A DNA stretch of 64,000 nucleotides from UBA10649 sp963842725 (GTDB taxonomy: Bacteria; Actinomycetota; Actinomycetes; S36-B12), in the NCBI GenBank assembly GCA_963842725.1, contig CAWJHN010000001.1:144826-208825 (forward strand), written 5' to 3'. Shown piece after piece: positions 18,090-27,115 of the stretch. The notes below the pieces were generated by a model. It was not told the DNA's origin and searched no databases. It worked only from the letters and a program-made list of their open reading frames with translations. Each line of letters opens with the position of its first letter. The stretch's first letter is position 1. Position numbers and translations under genes: made by a program.

Positions 18090-19454
18090 TCATGTCAGCA
18101 GCCTCTTGGCGTCGCCGACCAGCACGACCGAACCGGTGATCAGCACGCCCGTGCCGCCGAGCTCCCCGCCCTGCTCGGCCTGGGCCACCGCGAGGTCGAC
18201 CGCATCGGCCAGGCGCGGGGCGACGGACACGCGGTCCGCTCCGAAGACCTCCGTGGCGATGGCCGCCAGCGACTCGACGTCGAGGGCGCGCGGTGATGAC
18301 GGCTGCGTGATCACGATGCTGTTGAGGACCGTCTCGAGCGCGGTCAGCACGCCATGGGCGTCCTTGTCGCCGAGGACGCCCACGACGCCCACGAGGCTGG
18401 TGAAGTCGAACGAGTCGTCGATCGCGGTGGCGAGGGCCGCGGCACCGTGCGGGTTGTGCGCCGCGTCGACGAGGATTGTCGGGCTGCGCCGGAGCACCTC
18501 GAGTCGGCCGGGCGAGGTGGCCATGGCGAAGCCGGCCCGGACGACGTCCGGATCGAGCGGGCCGACGCCCCTCAGGAAAGCCTCGACCGATGCCAGGGCG
18601 AGGACGGCGTTGTGGGCCTGATGCTCGCCGAACAGCGGCAGGAAGACGTCGTCGTACTCGGCGCCCAGCCCCTTGAGCCCGAGCACCTGCCCTCCGACCG
18701 CGACCCCGCGCGAGACGACGCCGAACTCGAGCCCCTCGCGCGCGACCACGGCGTCGACGGCGACGCAGCGCTCGAGCAGGACGGCAGCCGCCTCGAGCGG
18801 CTGCGGGGCGATGACCGCGAACGAGCCGGCCTTGATGATGCCGGCCTTCTCGCGCGCCACCGCGTCGATGGTGTCGCCGAGGTAGTCGCGGTGGTCGAGT
18901 CCGATCGGCGTCACGACGGCCACGATCCCGTCGGCCACGTTGGTGGAGTCCCACGTGCCACCGAGCCCCACCTCGACCACGGCGACGTCGACCGGCGCGT
19001 CGGCGAACGCGGCGAAGGCCAGGGCCGTCATGACCTCGAAGTAGCTCAGCGGCACGCCACCGTCCCGCAGTGAGTTGGCGTCGACGACCCCGACGTACGG
19101 CGCGATCTCCTGCCAGGTGGCCAGGAGGCGATCGGCGGAGATCGGCTCGCCGTCGAAGCACAGGCGCTCGCGTGCGTCGACCAGGTGGGGCGAGGTGAAC
19201 AGGCCGGTGCGCAGTCCGCAGGAGCGCAGAAGGGCCTCGATCATGCGCGCGGTCGAGCTCTTGCCGTTGGTGCCGGTGACGTGGATGACGGGGTAGGAGT
19301 GCTGCGGATCGCCCAGCAGGTCGGTCAGCGCCGCGATCCGCGCCAGCGACGGCTCGATGCGGCTCTCCGGCCACCGGCTGTCGAGTTCGGCCCACAGCTG
19401 CGCGAGGCGCGGGTCGGGCCCCCCAAGGACTGACGCACCGGGGTCTGGGATCAC
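18090..19454 (-). CDS. folC: Folylpolyglutamate / dihydrofolate synthase
   Basis: Adds glutamate to folates (Mur-ligase family), in the cytoplasm. 454 residues. Carries the ATP-binding P-loop VIHVTGTNGKSSTARMIEAL, the Omega-loop TGLFTSPHLVDARERL, and DAAHNPHGAAALATAI in the C-terminal domain. Start ATG 19454 is the first in-frame start before the 19486 palindrome. Head of the folC-DUF4233-ndk operon and divergent from the cassette at 19579. Confidence 0.95.
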   Translation of the reverse strand: MIPDPGASVLGGPDPRLAQLWAELDSRWPESRIEPSLARIAALTDLLGDPQHSYPVIHVTGTNGKSSTARMIEALLRSCGLRTGLFTSPHLVDARERLCFDGEPISADRLLATWQEIAPYVGVVDANSLRDGGVPLSYFEVMTALAFAAFADAPVDVAVVEVGLGGTWDSTNVADGIVAVVTPIGLDHRDYLGDTIDAVAREKAGIIKAGSFAVIAPQPLEAAAVLLERCVAVDAVVAREGLEFGVVSRGVAVGGQVLGLKGLGAEYDDVFLPLFGEHQAHNAVLALASVEAFLRGVGPLDPDVVRAGFAMATSPGRLEVLRRSPTILVDAAHNPHGAAALATAIDDSFDFTSLVGVVGVLGDKDAHGVLTALETVLNSIVITQPSSPRALDVESLAAIATEVFGADRVSVAPRLADAVDLAVAQAEQGGELGGTGVLITGSVVLVGDAKRLLT

Positions 19455-19485
19455 CCTCGGAGTCTACGGACGCCACACCCCCCGC

Positions 19486-19546
19486 GCCGACCTTGAGGTT
19501 GGCGGCGGAATCCGCGCAGCGGATCGCCGCCAACCTCAAGGTCGGC
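19486..19546. repeat. Family-1 palindrome (copy 1d), identical to 1e
   Basis: 61 bases beginning GCCGACCTTGAGGTTGGCGG. Every base is identical to the copy at 20129-20189, which lies on the other side of one gene. Located between divergent folC and the pyridoxamine-phosphate-oxidase-like gene. Confidence 0.95.
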
Positions 19547-19566
19547 AGGGGTGGGGGTGGGGTGGC

Positions 19567-19572
19567 TACGGT
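19567..19572 (+). promoter_or_regulatory. -10 box for a leaderless start
   Basis: TACGGT ends six bases before ATG 19579, and no purine-rich ribosome site precedes that ATG. This spacing puts the transcription start at or next to the ATG. The closer ATG at 19573 would lie within the promoter discriminator. Confidence 0.5.
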
Positions 19573-19578
19573 ATGGGC

Positions 19579-20139
19579 ATGGCCATCGCCCTGGACGAGA
19601 TCGACGAGAAGCTCGCCGCCTGGATCACCGCACAGCCCGTCTACTTCGTGGCCACGGCCCCGCGGTCCGACGACCAGCTGATCAACCTGTCGCCCAAGGG
19701 CTCGAGTGGCACCTTCACCGTCATCGACGGGCACACCGTCGCCTACCTCGACCTGACCGGCAGCGGCATCGAGACGATCGCCCACCTGCGCGAGAACGGA
19801 CGCATCGTCATCATGCTGTGCTCCTTCGAGGGCAGGCCGAACATCGTCCGCCTGCACGGTCGCGGACGCGTGGTGATGCCGGACGATCCCGAGTTCGCCG
19901 GACTCATCGGGCGGTTCTCCGAGCATCCCGGCGTGCGCTCGATCATCGTCGTCGATGTCACGCGGATCTCCGAGTCATGCGGCTACGCGGTGCCGACGAT
20001 GACCTACGTGGCCGACCGCGACGTGCTCGACCTCGGCAACGCGAAGCGGGGACCCGAAGGCCTGGCCCAGTACCGGGCCGAGAACAACGCAGCCAGCCTC
20101 GACGGGCTCCCGGGCCTCCCAGCACCCCGCCGACCTTGA
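19579..20139 (+). CDS. Pyridoxamine 5'-phosphate oxidase-family protein
   Basis: About 186 residues with the FMN split-barrel pattern: VYFVATAPRSDDQLINLSPK near the start, VAYLDLTGSGIETIAHLREN, and RIVIMLCSFEGRPNIVRLHG. Probably a flavin- or F420-binding oxidoreductase of unknown substrate. Bracketed by two identical 61-bp palindromes. The stop codon TGA at 20137-20139 belongs to the downstream palindrome, so the last residues (RRP) are repeat-encoded. Start 19579 chosen from the leaderless -10 spacing; MGM at 19573 is the alternative. Confidence 0.85.
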   Translation: MAIALDEIDEKLAAWITAQPVYFVATAPRSDDQLINLSPKGSSGTFTVIDGHTVAYLDLTGSGIETIAHLRENGRIVIMLCSFEGRPNIVRLHGRGRVVMPDDPEFAGLIGRFSEHPGVRSIIVVDVTRISESCGYAVPTMTYVADRDVLDLGNAKRGPEGLAQYRAENNAASLDGLPGLPAPRRP

Positions 20140-20189
20140 GGTTGGCGGCGGAATCCGCGCAGCGGATCGCCGCCAACCTCAAGGTCGGC
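20129..20189. repeat. Family-1 palindrome (copy 1e), identical to 1d
   Basis: Same 61 bases as 19486-19546. Overlaps the 3' end of the upstream gene by 11 bases and ends 18 bases before the valS -10 box. Between codirectional genes. Confidence 0.95.
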
Positions 20190-20206
20190 GGGTGGGGGCG
20201 CGCAAA

Positions 20207-20212
20207 TAGACT
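20207..20212 (+). promoter_or_regulatory. -10 box for leaderless valS
   Basis: TAGACT ends six bases before the valS ATG (20219), with no Shine-Dalgarno-like sequence in between. The -35 region would fall inside the family-1 palindrome end (about 20184-20189), so the repeat may influence valS expression. Confidence 0.55.
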
Positions 20213-20218
20213 CCGGCC

Positions 20219-22792
20219 ATGAGCTCTGACCGCCTGCCTGACAAGCCCACCCTCGACGGCATCGAGGCGAAGTGGTCGCAGGCGTGGCAGGACCAGGGCA
20301 CCTACCGCTTCGATCGCACCAAGACCCGCGAGCAGGTCTTCTCCATCGACACTCCCCCGCCGACCGTCAGCGGCTCCCTGCACGTCGGGCACGTGTTCTC
20401 GTACACCCACACCGACTGCATCGCCCGCTACAAGCGGATGCGAGGCCTCGAGGTCTTCTACCCGATGGGCTGGGACGACAACGGCCTGCCCACCGAGCGG
20501 CGCGTCCAGAACTACTTCGGCGTCCGCTGCGACCCGAGCCTGCCCTACGACCCGGCCTTCGAGCCGCCGGCCGAGCCGGACGCCAAGCGGCAGGTCCCCG
20601 TCTCCCGCAAGAACTTCGTCGAGCTCTGCGAGCGGCTGACGATCGAGGACGAGGTCGTCTTCGAGGAGCTGTGGCGCCGGATGGGCCTGTCGGTCGACTG
20701 GACGCAGACGTACCAGACCATCGACGCCACCTCCCAGCGCGTGAGCCAGCTCGCGTTCCTGCGCAACCTGGCGCGCGGTGAGGCCTACCAGTCCGAGGCG
20801 CCGACGCTGTGGGACGTCACCTTCAGGACGGCCGTCGCGCAGGCCGAGCTCGAGGACCGCGAACGCCCCGGCGCCTACTACCGCATCGGCTTCCCGTCGA
20901 CGGCCGACCCCGAGACCACGGTCTTCATCGAGACGACGCGCCCCGAGCTGCTGGCCGCCTGCGTCGCCCTGGTGGCGCATCCCGACGACGAGCGCTACCA
21001 GCCGCTGTTCGGCGCCACCGTCCGCACGCCCGCCTTCGGCGTCGAGGTCCCCGTCGTCGCCCACACCCTGGCCGATCCCGACAAGGGTTCCGGCATCGCC
21101 ATGATCTGCACCTTCGGCGACCTCACCGACGTCACCTGGTGGCGTGAGCTGCAGCTGCCCACCCGCCCGATCATCGGCTGGGACGGCCGCATCCTGCCCG
21201 AGACGCCGGAGTGGATCACGTCCGACGCCGGCCGGGAGAACTACGCGCTGATCACCGGCACCACGAGCCACACGGCCAAGGAGCGGATGGTCGAGATCCT
21301 GACGACATCCGGTGACCTGGTCGGCGAGCCGAAGCCGATCACCCATCCGGTCAAGTTCTTCGAGAAGGGCGACAAGCCGCTCGAGATCGTCACCACGCGC
21401 CAGTGGTACATCACCAACGGCGGACGCGACCCGCAGCTGCGCGCGCGGCTCGTGGAGCGCGGCAACGAGCTGACCTGGCACCCGCCCCACATGCGCGTGC
21501 GCTACGAGAACTGGGTCGAGGGACTCAACGGCGACTGGCTCATCTCGCGCCAGCGCTTCTTCGGCGTCCCGCTGCCGCTGTGGTACCCCCTCGACGAGAC
21601 CGGCACGCCGGTCTACGACTCCCCCATCGCCCCGGCCGAGGACGCTCTGCCGATCGACCCGAGCAGCGACGTCCCCCCGGGGTATGCCGCCGACCAGCGC
21701 GGCGTTCCCGGGGGCTTCATGGGCGACCCCGACATCATGGACACCTGGGCGACCAGCTCGCTGACGCCGCAGATCGCCGGCGGCTGGGAGCGCGACCCCG
21801 ACCTGTGGGAGCGCGTCTTCCCGATGGACCTGCGCCCGCAGGCCCACGAGATCATCCGCACCTGGCTGTTCTCCTCCGTGGTGCGCGCGCATCTCGAGGA
21901 CGACTGCCTGCCCTGGGGCCACGCCTCGATCTCGGGCTGGATCCTCGACCCGGACCGCAAGAAGATGAGCAAGTCCAAGGGCAACGTCGTCACGCCGATG
22001 GGCGTCCTCGACGAGTTCAGCTCCGACGCCGTCCGCTACTGGGCCGCCTCGGCGCGCCCGGGCACCGACACCGCGTTCGACATCGGCCAGATGAAGATCG
22101 GACGGCGCCTGGCCATCAAGCTGCTCAACGCCAGCAAGTTCGTGCTCGGCCACGCGGCGCGCGAGGACGACGCCGCGATCGTCAACCCGCTCGACCGGGC
22201 CCTCCTGGCCCGGCTCGCGACGACCGTGCAGCAGGCCACCGAGGCCTTCGAGGACTTCAACTACGCCAAGGCCCTCGAGCTGGCCGAGACGTTCTTCTGG
22301 AACTTCACCGACGACTACGTCGAGCTGGTCAAGGACCGCGCATACGGCGGCCAGGGCGCCGCCCAGTCCGCGTCCGCGACGGCCACACTCGCCACGGCGC
22401 TCAGCGTCCAGCTCCGGCTGTTCGCGCCGTTCCTGCCGTTCACCACCGAGGAGGTCTGGTCGTGGTGGCAGGAGGGGTCCGTGCACCGTCAGCCGTGGCC
22501 GGACGCCGCAGCGGTGGCGGCGCTGGCCGCCGATGGCGATCCGCTGCTCGTCGACGACGTGGCCGTCGCGCTGTCGCTGGTGCGCAAGGCGAAGTCGGAG
22601 GCGAAGGCGTCGATGCGCGCCGACGTCGCGAGTGCGGTCATCACCGCCAGCGAGGACGTCGTGGGCCGGCTGTCGGCGGTCGAGGGCGATCTGCAGGCGA
22701 CCGGACGGATCCACGAGCTGTCCATGATCGCGGCGGAGGGACCGATCATCGTCGAAGTCGTGCTGGCCGAGGTGTCCGACGCCTTGTCCTGA
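20219..22792 (+). CDS. valS: Valine--tRNA ligase
   Basis: Charges tRNA-Val; class I synthetase with an editing domain. 857 residues. N-terminal PPPTVSGSLHVGHVFSYTHT contains the HIGH-equivalent HVGH, and KKMSKSKGNVV is the KMSKS loop. The C-terminal anticodon-binding and short coiled-coil part ends at DALS. Length is normal for the family. An apparently leaderless start follows from the -10 box at 20207. Confidence 0.97.
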   Translation: MSSDRLPDKPTLDGIEAKWSQAWQDQGTYRFDRTKTREQVFSIDTPPPTVSGSLHVGHVFSYTHTDCIARYKRMRGLEVFYPMGWDDNGLPTERRVQNYFGVRCDPSLPYDPAFEPPAEPDAKRQVPVSRKNFVELCERLTIEDEVVFEELWRRMGLSVDWTQTYQTIDATSQRVSQLAFLRNLARGEAYQSEAPTLWDVTFRTAVAQAELEDRERPGAYYRIGFPSTADPETTVFIETTRPELLAACVALVAHPDDERYQPLFGATVRTPAFGVEVPVVAHTLADPDKGSGIAMICTFGDLTDVTWWRELQLPTRPIIGWDGRILPETPEWITSDAGRENYALITGTTSHTAKERMVEILTTSGDLVGEPKPITHPVKFFEKGDKPLEIVTTRQWYITNGGRDPQLRARLVERGNELTWHPPHMRVRYENWVEGLNGDWLISRQRFFGVPLPLWYPLDETGTPVYDSPIAPAEDALPIDPSSDVPPGYAADQRGVPGGFMGDPDIMDTWATSSLTPQIAGGWERDPDLWERVFPMDLRPQAHEIIRTWLFSSVVRAHLEDDCLPWGHASISGWILDPDRKKMSKSKGNVVTPMGVLDEFSSDAVRYWAASARPGTDTAFDIGQMKIGRRLAIKLLNASKFVLGHAAREDDAAIVNPLDRALLARLATTVQQATEAFEDFNYAKALELAETFFWNFTDDYVELVKDRAYGGQGAAQSASATATLATALSVQLRLFAPFLPFTTEEVWSWWQEGSVHRQPWPDAAAVAALAADGDPLLVDDVAVALSLVRKAKSEAKASMRADVASAVITASEDVVGRLSAVEGDLQATGRIHELSMIAAEGPIIVEVVLAEVSDALS

Positions 22793-22807
22793 GCCGATAC
22801 GGCCGTC

Positions 22808-23014
22808 ATGGAGGGTCTCGTCGTCATCCTGCTGCTGGTCGTGCTCGGCGCCACCGTGGCAGCGGCATTCCTGAGCTACCGCAAGCACGTCCGGGCGGCG
22901 CGCGTGCGGTCGTCAGCGGCCCTGAGCGCCCTGCTGGCCGAGGCGTACCTGCTCGAGCAGCAGGCGGCGCGGGCTGAGGAGCCCAAGCCGGAGCCCAACG
23001 ACGAGGTGGTGTGA
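22808..23014 (+). CDS. Small single-pass membrane protein
   Basis: 68 residues: a membrane segment at residues 3-22 (GLVVILLLVVLGATVAAAFL), a basic stretch (SYRKHVRAARVR), then an Ala/Leu helix and an acidic Pro-rich tail. No family recognised. Starts 15 bases after valS and reads in the same direction, so it is likely cotranscribed. Confidence 0.6.
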   Translation: MEGLVVILLLVVLGATVAAAFLSYRKHVRAARVRSSAALSALLAEAYLLEQQAARAEEPKPEPNDEVV

Positions 23015-23020
23015 GCGGCC

Positions 23021-23425
23021 TCAGCTCTCGAGGTTGCCCAGCTCCTTGAGCAGGCCGAGCTGGGTCGCGGTGCGCGGCTGCTCCGCGGGTGCGGGCGCCT
23101 CCGGCGGGACCTCGTCCGGGAGGGCCTCGTCCATCTCCTCCAGCCCCTGCAGCTCGGGTGCGTAGACCCGGATCAGGTCGATTCCGCTGACATCGACGCC
23201 ATCCGCGGAGTCCAGGTCACTGGGCAGGATCAGCAGCTCGGGTGCCATCTCGTGCAGGCTGGAGTCCTGCTCGGCCGCGGCTGCGAACCAGTCCGGCGTC
23301 TCCGACGCGGCCATCGGCAGCCGCAACTGCTTGGCACCCTTGGCGATCTCGGCCAGGTCGACCGGCTGCTCGAGCGCGAACATCGCGAAGGCGGCCGCCA
23401 CGATCGCCTGCTGCGCGGTGGTCAT
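23021..23425 (-). CDS. Unrecognised protein downstream of MinD-like ATPase
   Basis: 134 residues. The N-terminal half is helical (AQQAIVAAAFAMFALEQPVDLAEIAKGAKQL). The C-terminal half is acidic and Pro-rich and ends with a short helix (TQLGLLKELGNLES). No domain recognised. It begins 9 bases after the MinD/CpaE-like gene, so a joint operon and partnership with that ATPase are likely. It may be part of the pilus accessory locus. Confidence 0.6.
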   Translation of the reverse strand: MTTAQQAIVAAAFAMFALEQPVDLAEIAKGAKQLRLPMAASETPDWFAAAAEQDSSLHEMAPELLILPSDLDSADGVDVSGIDLIRVYAPELQGLEEMDEALPDEVPPEAPAPAEQPRTATQLGLLKELGNLES

Positions 23426-23434
23426 GTCGTCGCC

Positions 23435-25076
23435 CTATCGCCGGAAGAGGCCGCGGCGCTTGGCCGACGCGGACTGGGCGTCGCCGCCGGGGCCGGTCAG
23501 GACGACCGAGGCGAACGGCTCGTCGGATGCGTCCGGCATGGCCGCGGGCTGCCAGGTCGACAGGTCCCGCCCCGGCAGGCAGGCGCGGGCCAGTTCGTTG
23601 TACGCCGGACCGATCAGGGGATGGTCGAGCAGCGCGAACATGCGGTTGAGGTTCGTCGCGGTCAGGACGTCCTTGGTGGCCAGCGGGATGACGCCGACGA
23701 CGGGGACACCGAGGCCGGCGGCCAGCACCTGCTCGCGTTCCATGCCCACGTTCGCGACGGACTGGTTGACGATGATCCCGATCTTCTCGCGGGCGATGCC
23801 CAGCCCCGACTCGTCCATCGGGGCCGTGATCTCGCGCAGCGCCCGGGCCATGCCCTGCACGGCCGTGGACGCCAGCGTCGTGACGAACAGCACCTCGTCG
23901 GCCTCGGGTAGCGCCACCTGCGCGATGAGGGGATCGAGGTACTGGACGCTGGTGTCCATGACGATGACGTCGTACATGCGCTGGAGGCTGCGGATGATCG
24001 CGCGGTAGAAGTCCGGGCCGACCGTGTCGGCGGTCCGCGGCCGGATCGGGGCCAGCAGCGTGTCGACGTCGAGTCCGTCGGCATGCACCAGGTTGCGCCG
24101 GATGCGCTCCTCGTCCCACACCGGCTGCACCCGGATGTTGAGTGCGGTCGGCATGAACTTGCCGATGAGGGATGCGACCTGGCCGTCGCGCGTGTCGAGG
24201 TCGATCAGGCAGACCGAGAGCGGGCGCCCCGAATCCCGAGACGCACGGGCGATGGATCCCGCGAGGAGGATCGACGCCGTCGACTTGCCCGAGCCGCCCT
24301 TGCTCGACGTGACGGTGATGGTCATCTGCCCGGGCACCTTGGGCCGGCTCAGCAGTTCGGCCGAGGCCGCCGCCGGCAGTCCGTGGCCGCCGTTCGAGTC
24401 CGCGGGTGCCGACGCCCTGGTCGGGACGGGGGCCGGGCCCGTCAGCAGGGGTGGCAGGGTCGGGCGTCCAGGAGCGCCGGATCCGGGGGTCCGCGCCGCA
24501 GCCGGGGCGATCGGCACGAGCGGGGCGACGTCCTCCGGCGGCGGTGCCGGTTCCCACACCGTCGACGGGGCGATCGCGTCGCGCGACAGCTCGCGATCGA
24601 CGGCCACCGGGAACCGCTCCGGGAACGCGACCTCGGCGGCCAGGACCGACCGCATCGCCTCGAGCACGGCCAAGCCGCCGCGTTCGATCGGCAGGAAGTG
24701 GAAGTCGAGGGAGTCGGGCGCCAGCCCCTGGCCCTGCGCCGCGGCCTCGAGCAGGTGCTCCAGGTGGTCCAGGTCGTCGGGTCGCCACACGGCGACGAAC
24801 ACATGGGCGCCGGCGTGCGACATCGCCACGATCGCGCCGGCGGTCTGGGCCAGTTCGGACTCCGCGCTGCTCGTCCCCTCCATCAGGGAGTCGGAGAACA
24901 CCAGGACGCGGGAATGCTGGTCGAGCCGCCCGCCCGACAGCGCATCCCACATGGCCGCGATCGTGGGCTGGCGGTCCTGAAGGCGTCCACGCGGCGCCGC
25001 TGGCGAAGAGCAGGTCGTACAGGTCTCGCTCGGCGACGACGATGACGCCGGGGCCGAGCGGGGCTGACGCGTCCAC
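23435..25076 (-). CDS. MinD/ParA-family ATPase, CpaE/TadZ-like (one frame break)
   Basis: About 546 residues. The N-terminal region (about 1-190) resembles the receiver-like domain of CpaE/TadZ (VIVVAERDLYDLLF; SRVLVFSDSLMEGTSS). A Pro-rich linker precedes a deviant-Walker ATPase: TVTSSKGGSGKSTASILLAG near residue 260, CLIDLDTRDGQVAS, YDVIVMDTS. Such proteins position pili or flagella at the cell envelope. Start GTG 25076 follows GAGGAGG. The frame breaks near 24980 (about residue 32), probably a one-base error. Divergent from the FliA/WhiG-type sigma gene. Confidence 0.78.
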
Positions 25077-25330
25077 TTCCCGCCTCCTCGTCGTCGATCG
25101 TGATGCCCGCTGCGGATCGGGGCGCACCACGTCGCCAGTTCGCCATTCGCGACGACTGGCCCCACCCGTCACTCTACTAGCCGCGGACCCTCAACCCCGC
25201 GAGTTCCCACCGGAGTTCGGCGGGGAATTGCTCGGTCAAACGGGGCCAGACGGCGCCATCCGAGCCAATACCCAAGGTGCGGGCCGGACACCGGACCGAG
25301 GCCGTGGCATGGATCTCGAGGGGGTTGACC

Positions 25331-26164
25331 ATGGCGACCACGCCGACCAGTTCGAGCAGCCTGCGGACTCATGCGGATGATCCGGATCTCGTCGATCGCT
25401 ACGCACCGATCTTCGACGACGACCGCGAGCTGGCGGCGACGTGGATCGCCTGCAAGCTCGACCACGACCCGGCAGCGGCCGCCGCTCTGGCCGTGACCTA
25501 CACGCCCCTGGTCCGCTACGTCGTGTCCCGCATGAACGTCACCCTCCCCGCGAGCCTCGAGCGGGGCGATCTCGTCGGATTCGGCACGATCGGCCTCATC
25601 GACGCCATCTCGCGCTTCGACATGGATCGCGGCCTGACGTTCCAGACGTACGCGGTCACCCGCATCCGCGGCGCGATCCTCGACGACCTTCGCGCGCTCG
25701 ACTGGGTGCCGCGAGCGGTCCGGGGCAAGATGCACGTCATCGACCGGGCCACGGCCGCGTTCGAGCAGGACCACGGGTGCGAACCGGCACTCGACGAGGT
25801 CGCCCGCGAGACCGGGCTGCGGCCCGGCGAGGTGCGCAGCACGCTGGTGGCCTACCGCAACGGGTACCTGGCCAGCCTGGACGAGCGGATGCAGGCGGAT
25901 GCGGGCGGCGAGGACGAGGCGCGGGGGTGGCAGCTGTGCGACCTGACAGCCGAGCTGCCCGAGGAGATCTACGACCATGAGGAGAGCGGACGGACGGTTC
26001 GGGCGCAGATCCGCCAACTGAAGCTGCGCGATCGAGCGGTCGTGGCCCTCTACTACTTCGAGGAGCTGACCTTCGCCGAGATCGGCCGGGTGCTCTCGGT
26101 CAGCGAGTCGCGCGTCTGCCAGCTGCACGGCAGGGCGATCCGCGCCCTGCGCGACGCCGCCTGA
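25331..26164 (+). CDS. FliA/WhiG-family RNA polymerase sigma factor
   Basis: 277 residues. Carries the sigma-28-type regions 2 (LVRYVVSRMNVTLP ... DLVGFGTIGLIDAISRFD ... RGLTFQTYAVTRIRGAILDD), 3 (EPALDEVARETGLRPGEVRS) and 4 (LYYFEELTFAEIGRVLSVSESRVCQLHGRAI). LDWVPRAVR is typical of FliA/WhiG. No flagellar gene is visible in the window; the neighbours are pilus genes. I infer that this sigma factor may transcribe pilus-region genes; GCCGATAT boxes at 27046 and 38359 fit. Start ATG 25331 follows GAGGGGG. Confidence 0.85.
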   Translation: MATTPTSSSSLRTHADDPDLVDRYAPIFDDDRELAATWIACKLDHDPAAAAALAVTYTPLVRYVVSRMNVTLPASLERGDLVGFGTIGLIDAISRFDMDRGLTFQTYAVTRIRGAILDDLRALDWVPRAVRGKMHVIDRATAAFEQDHGCEPALDEVARETGLRPGEVRSTLVAYRNGYLASLDERMQADAGGEDEARGWQLCDLTAELPEEIYDHEESGRTVRAQIRQLKLRDRAVVALYYFEELTFAEIGRVLSVSESRVCQLHGRAIRALRDAA

Positions 26165-26172
26165 CGGGCCGA

Positions 26173-26559
26173 TCAGCGCACGAGTCCGGCTGGGCCACCG
26201 AGGATGAATTCGCGGCGGGCACCGGTGTCGGTGACCAGCAGCTCGGACGCATCCGCGGCGGGGAGCTCCTCGGCCCGGGCGGGGGCCTGCACGGCGCCGG
26301 CGAAGGCCGTCGACTGCGGCGACGGGTCGACGTCGTTCGTGACCGTGCGGATGCCGACGTCGAAGATCCGCGTGGCGGCGTCCTCGACCTCCTGGATGGT
26401 GCTCCCGAAGAACGTCGATTCCAGGTCGTCGTCGGCAACGAGGTCGAACCGGGCGGTGACCTCGTCCTGGTCGAGGACCCCGAACACGGACGGCCGGGCC
26501 GGGCGGGAGGGCCGCTCCCCATCGGTGAAGAAGCTCAGGCCGATCGCGTCGCCCGTCAT
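26173..26559 (-). CDS. Unrecognised protein of the pilus accessory region
   Basis: 128 residues, acidic, mixed beta/alpha character (VFGVLDQDEVTARFDLVADDDLEST; RREFILGGPAGLVR at the end). No family recognised. The start overlaps the stop of the upstream gene (ATGA at 26559), so the two are coupled. It is convergent with the sigma gene with only 8 bases between the stops. Confidence 0.6.
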   Translation of the reverse strand: MTGDAIGLSFFTDGERPSRPARPSVFGVLDQDEVTARFDLVADDDLESTFFGSTIQEVEDAATRIFDVGIRTVTNDVDPSPQSTAFAGAVQAPARAEELPAADASELLVTDTGARREFILGGPAGLVR

Positions 26560-26993
26560 GCCCGCCTGTCCCGCCAGTGCACCGGCGCGAAGTCCGGCAC
26601 CTCGACCTCGAGCGGCTCCGGCAGGAGCACGCGATCCAGCCCCGCGAGCAGGCTGCGCGTGTCGGTGACCAGATTGAGGGAGGCGATCGGCAGGTCGCCG
26701 GGGACCCAGTCATGGCGATGCCACTGGACGGTCCACTGGATGGGCCATACCTGCTCGAGCGACTCCTCGGCAACCCGGAGGAGCGGATCGCCGGACGCGA
26801 CGGTCGGGTGCACGCTGTAGCGGATCGCCCCGGGACGGCCGTGCGGTGCATCGCAGTAGATCTCGACGCGGAAGAACGTGTGGACGTCGTCGGCGTCGAT
26901 CATGCCGACGGGAGCGATGGCCGTGACCACGCCGGTACCGGTGCGCACGAGGTACTGCCTACCTCGGTCATCCGACTCGACCCACGTCTGCAT
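26556..26993 (-). CDS. Unrecognised protein, possible FliA-type promoter upstream
   Basis: 145 residues starting MQTWVESDDRGRQYLVRTGT. Beta-rich pattern with several Trp/His (QVWPIQWTVQWHRHDW) and SLNLVTDTRSLLAGLDRVL. No family recognised. Start ATG 26993 follows GAGGAG at seven bases. A GCCGATAT octamer lies 53 bases upstream. Overlaps the next gene by ATGA. Confidence 0.65.
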   Translation of the reverse strand: MQTWVESDDRGRQYLVRTGTGVVTAIAPVGMIDADDVHTFFRVEIYCDAPHGRPGAIRYSVHPTVASGDPLLRVAEESLEQVWPIQWTVQWHRHDWVPGDLPIASLNLVTDTRSLLAGLDRVLLPEPLEVEVPDFAPVHWRDRRA

Positions 26994-27045
26994 GGTGGAC
27001 TCCTCTATCCATGAGCATGCCCTCGTCGACGGCATCTCACAAGAG

Positions 27046-27053
27046 ATATCGGC
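27046..27053 (-). promoter_or_regulatory. Possible FliA/WhiG-type -10 box
   Basis: GCCGATAT on the minus strand, the consensus -10 octamer of sigma-28 factors, 53 bases upstream of the gene starting at 26993. A TTCA/TCAG sequence lies 15-16 bases further upstream; it is a weak match to the TAAA -35. The cognate sigma gene is about 1 kb away. Confidence 0.45.
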
Positions 27054-27115
27054 CACTCTGCAGTAGGGCTGAACCCCTCAGGGGGCCGGATCCGTCCCCT
27101 GTCCGACGGACACGG

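Noticed and set aside
19958..22888. 976-codon minus-strand open frame opposite valS
   Set aside because: Pure antisense shadow; valS has every synthetase motif on the plus strand.
23435..25076. Chromosome-partition ParA
   Set aside because: The N-terminal receiver-like domain and lack of a ParB gene fit CpaE/TadZ better.
25331..26164. Flagellar regulon because of the FliA-type sigma and MinD-like protein
   Set aside because: No flagellin, hook, basal body or export gene occurs in the window; the neighbours are type IV pilus genes.
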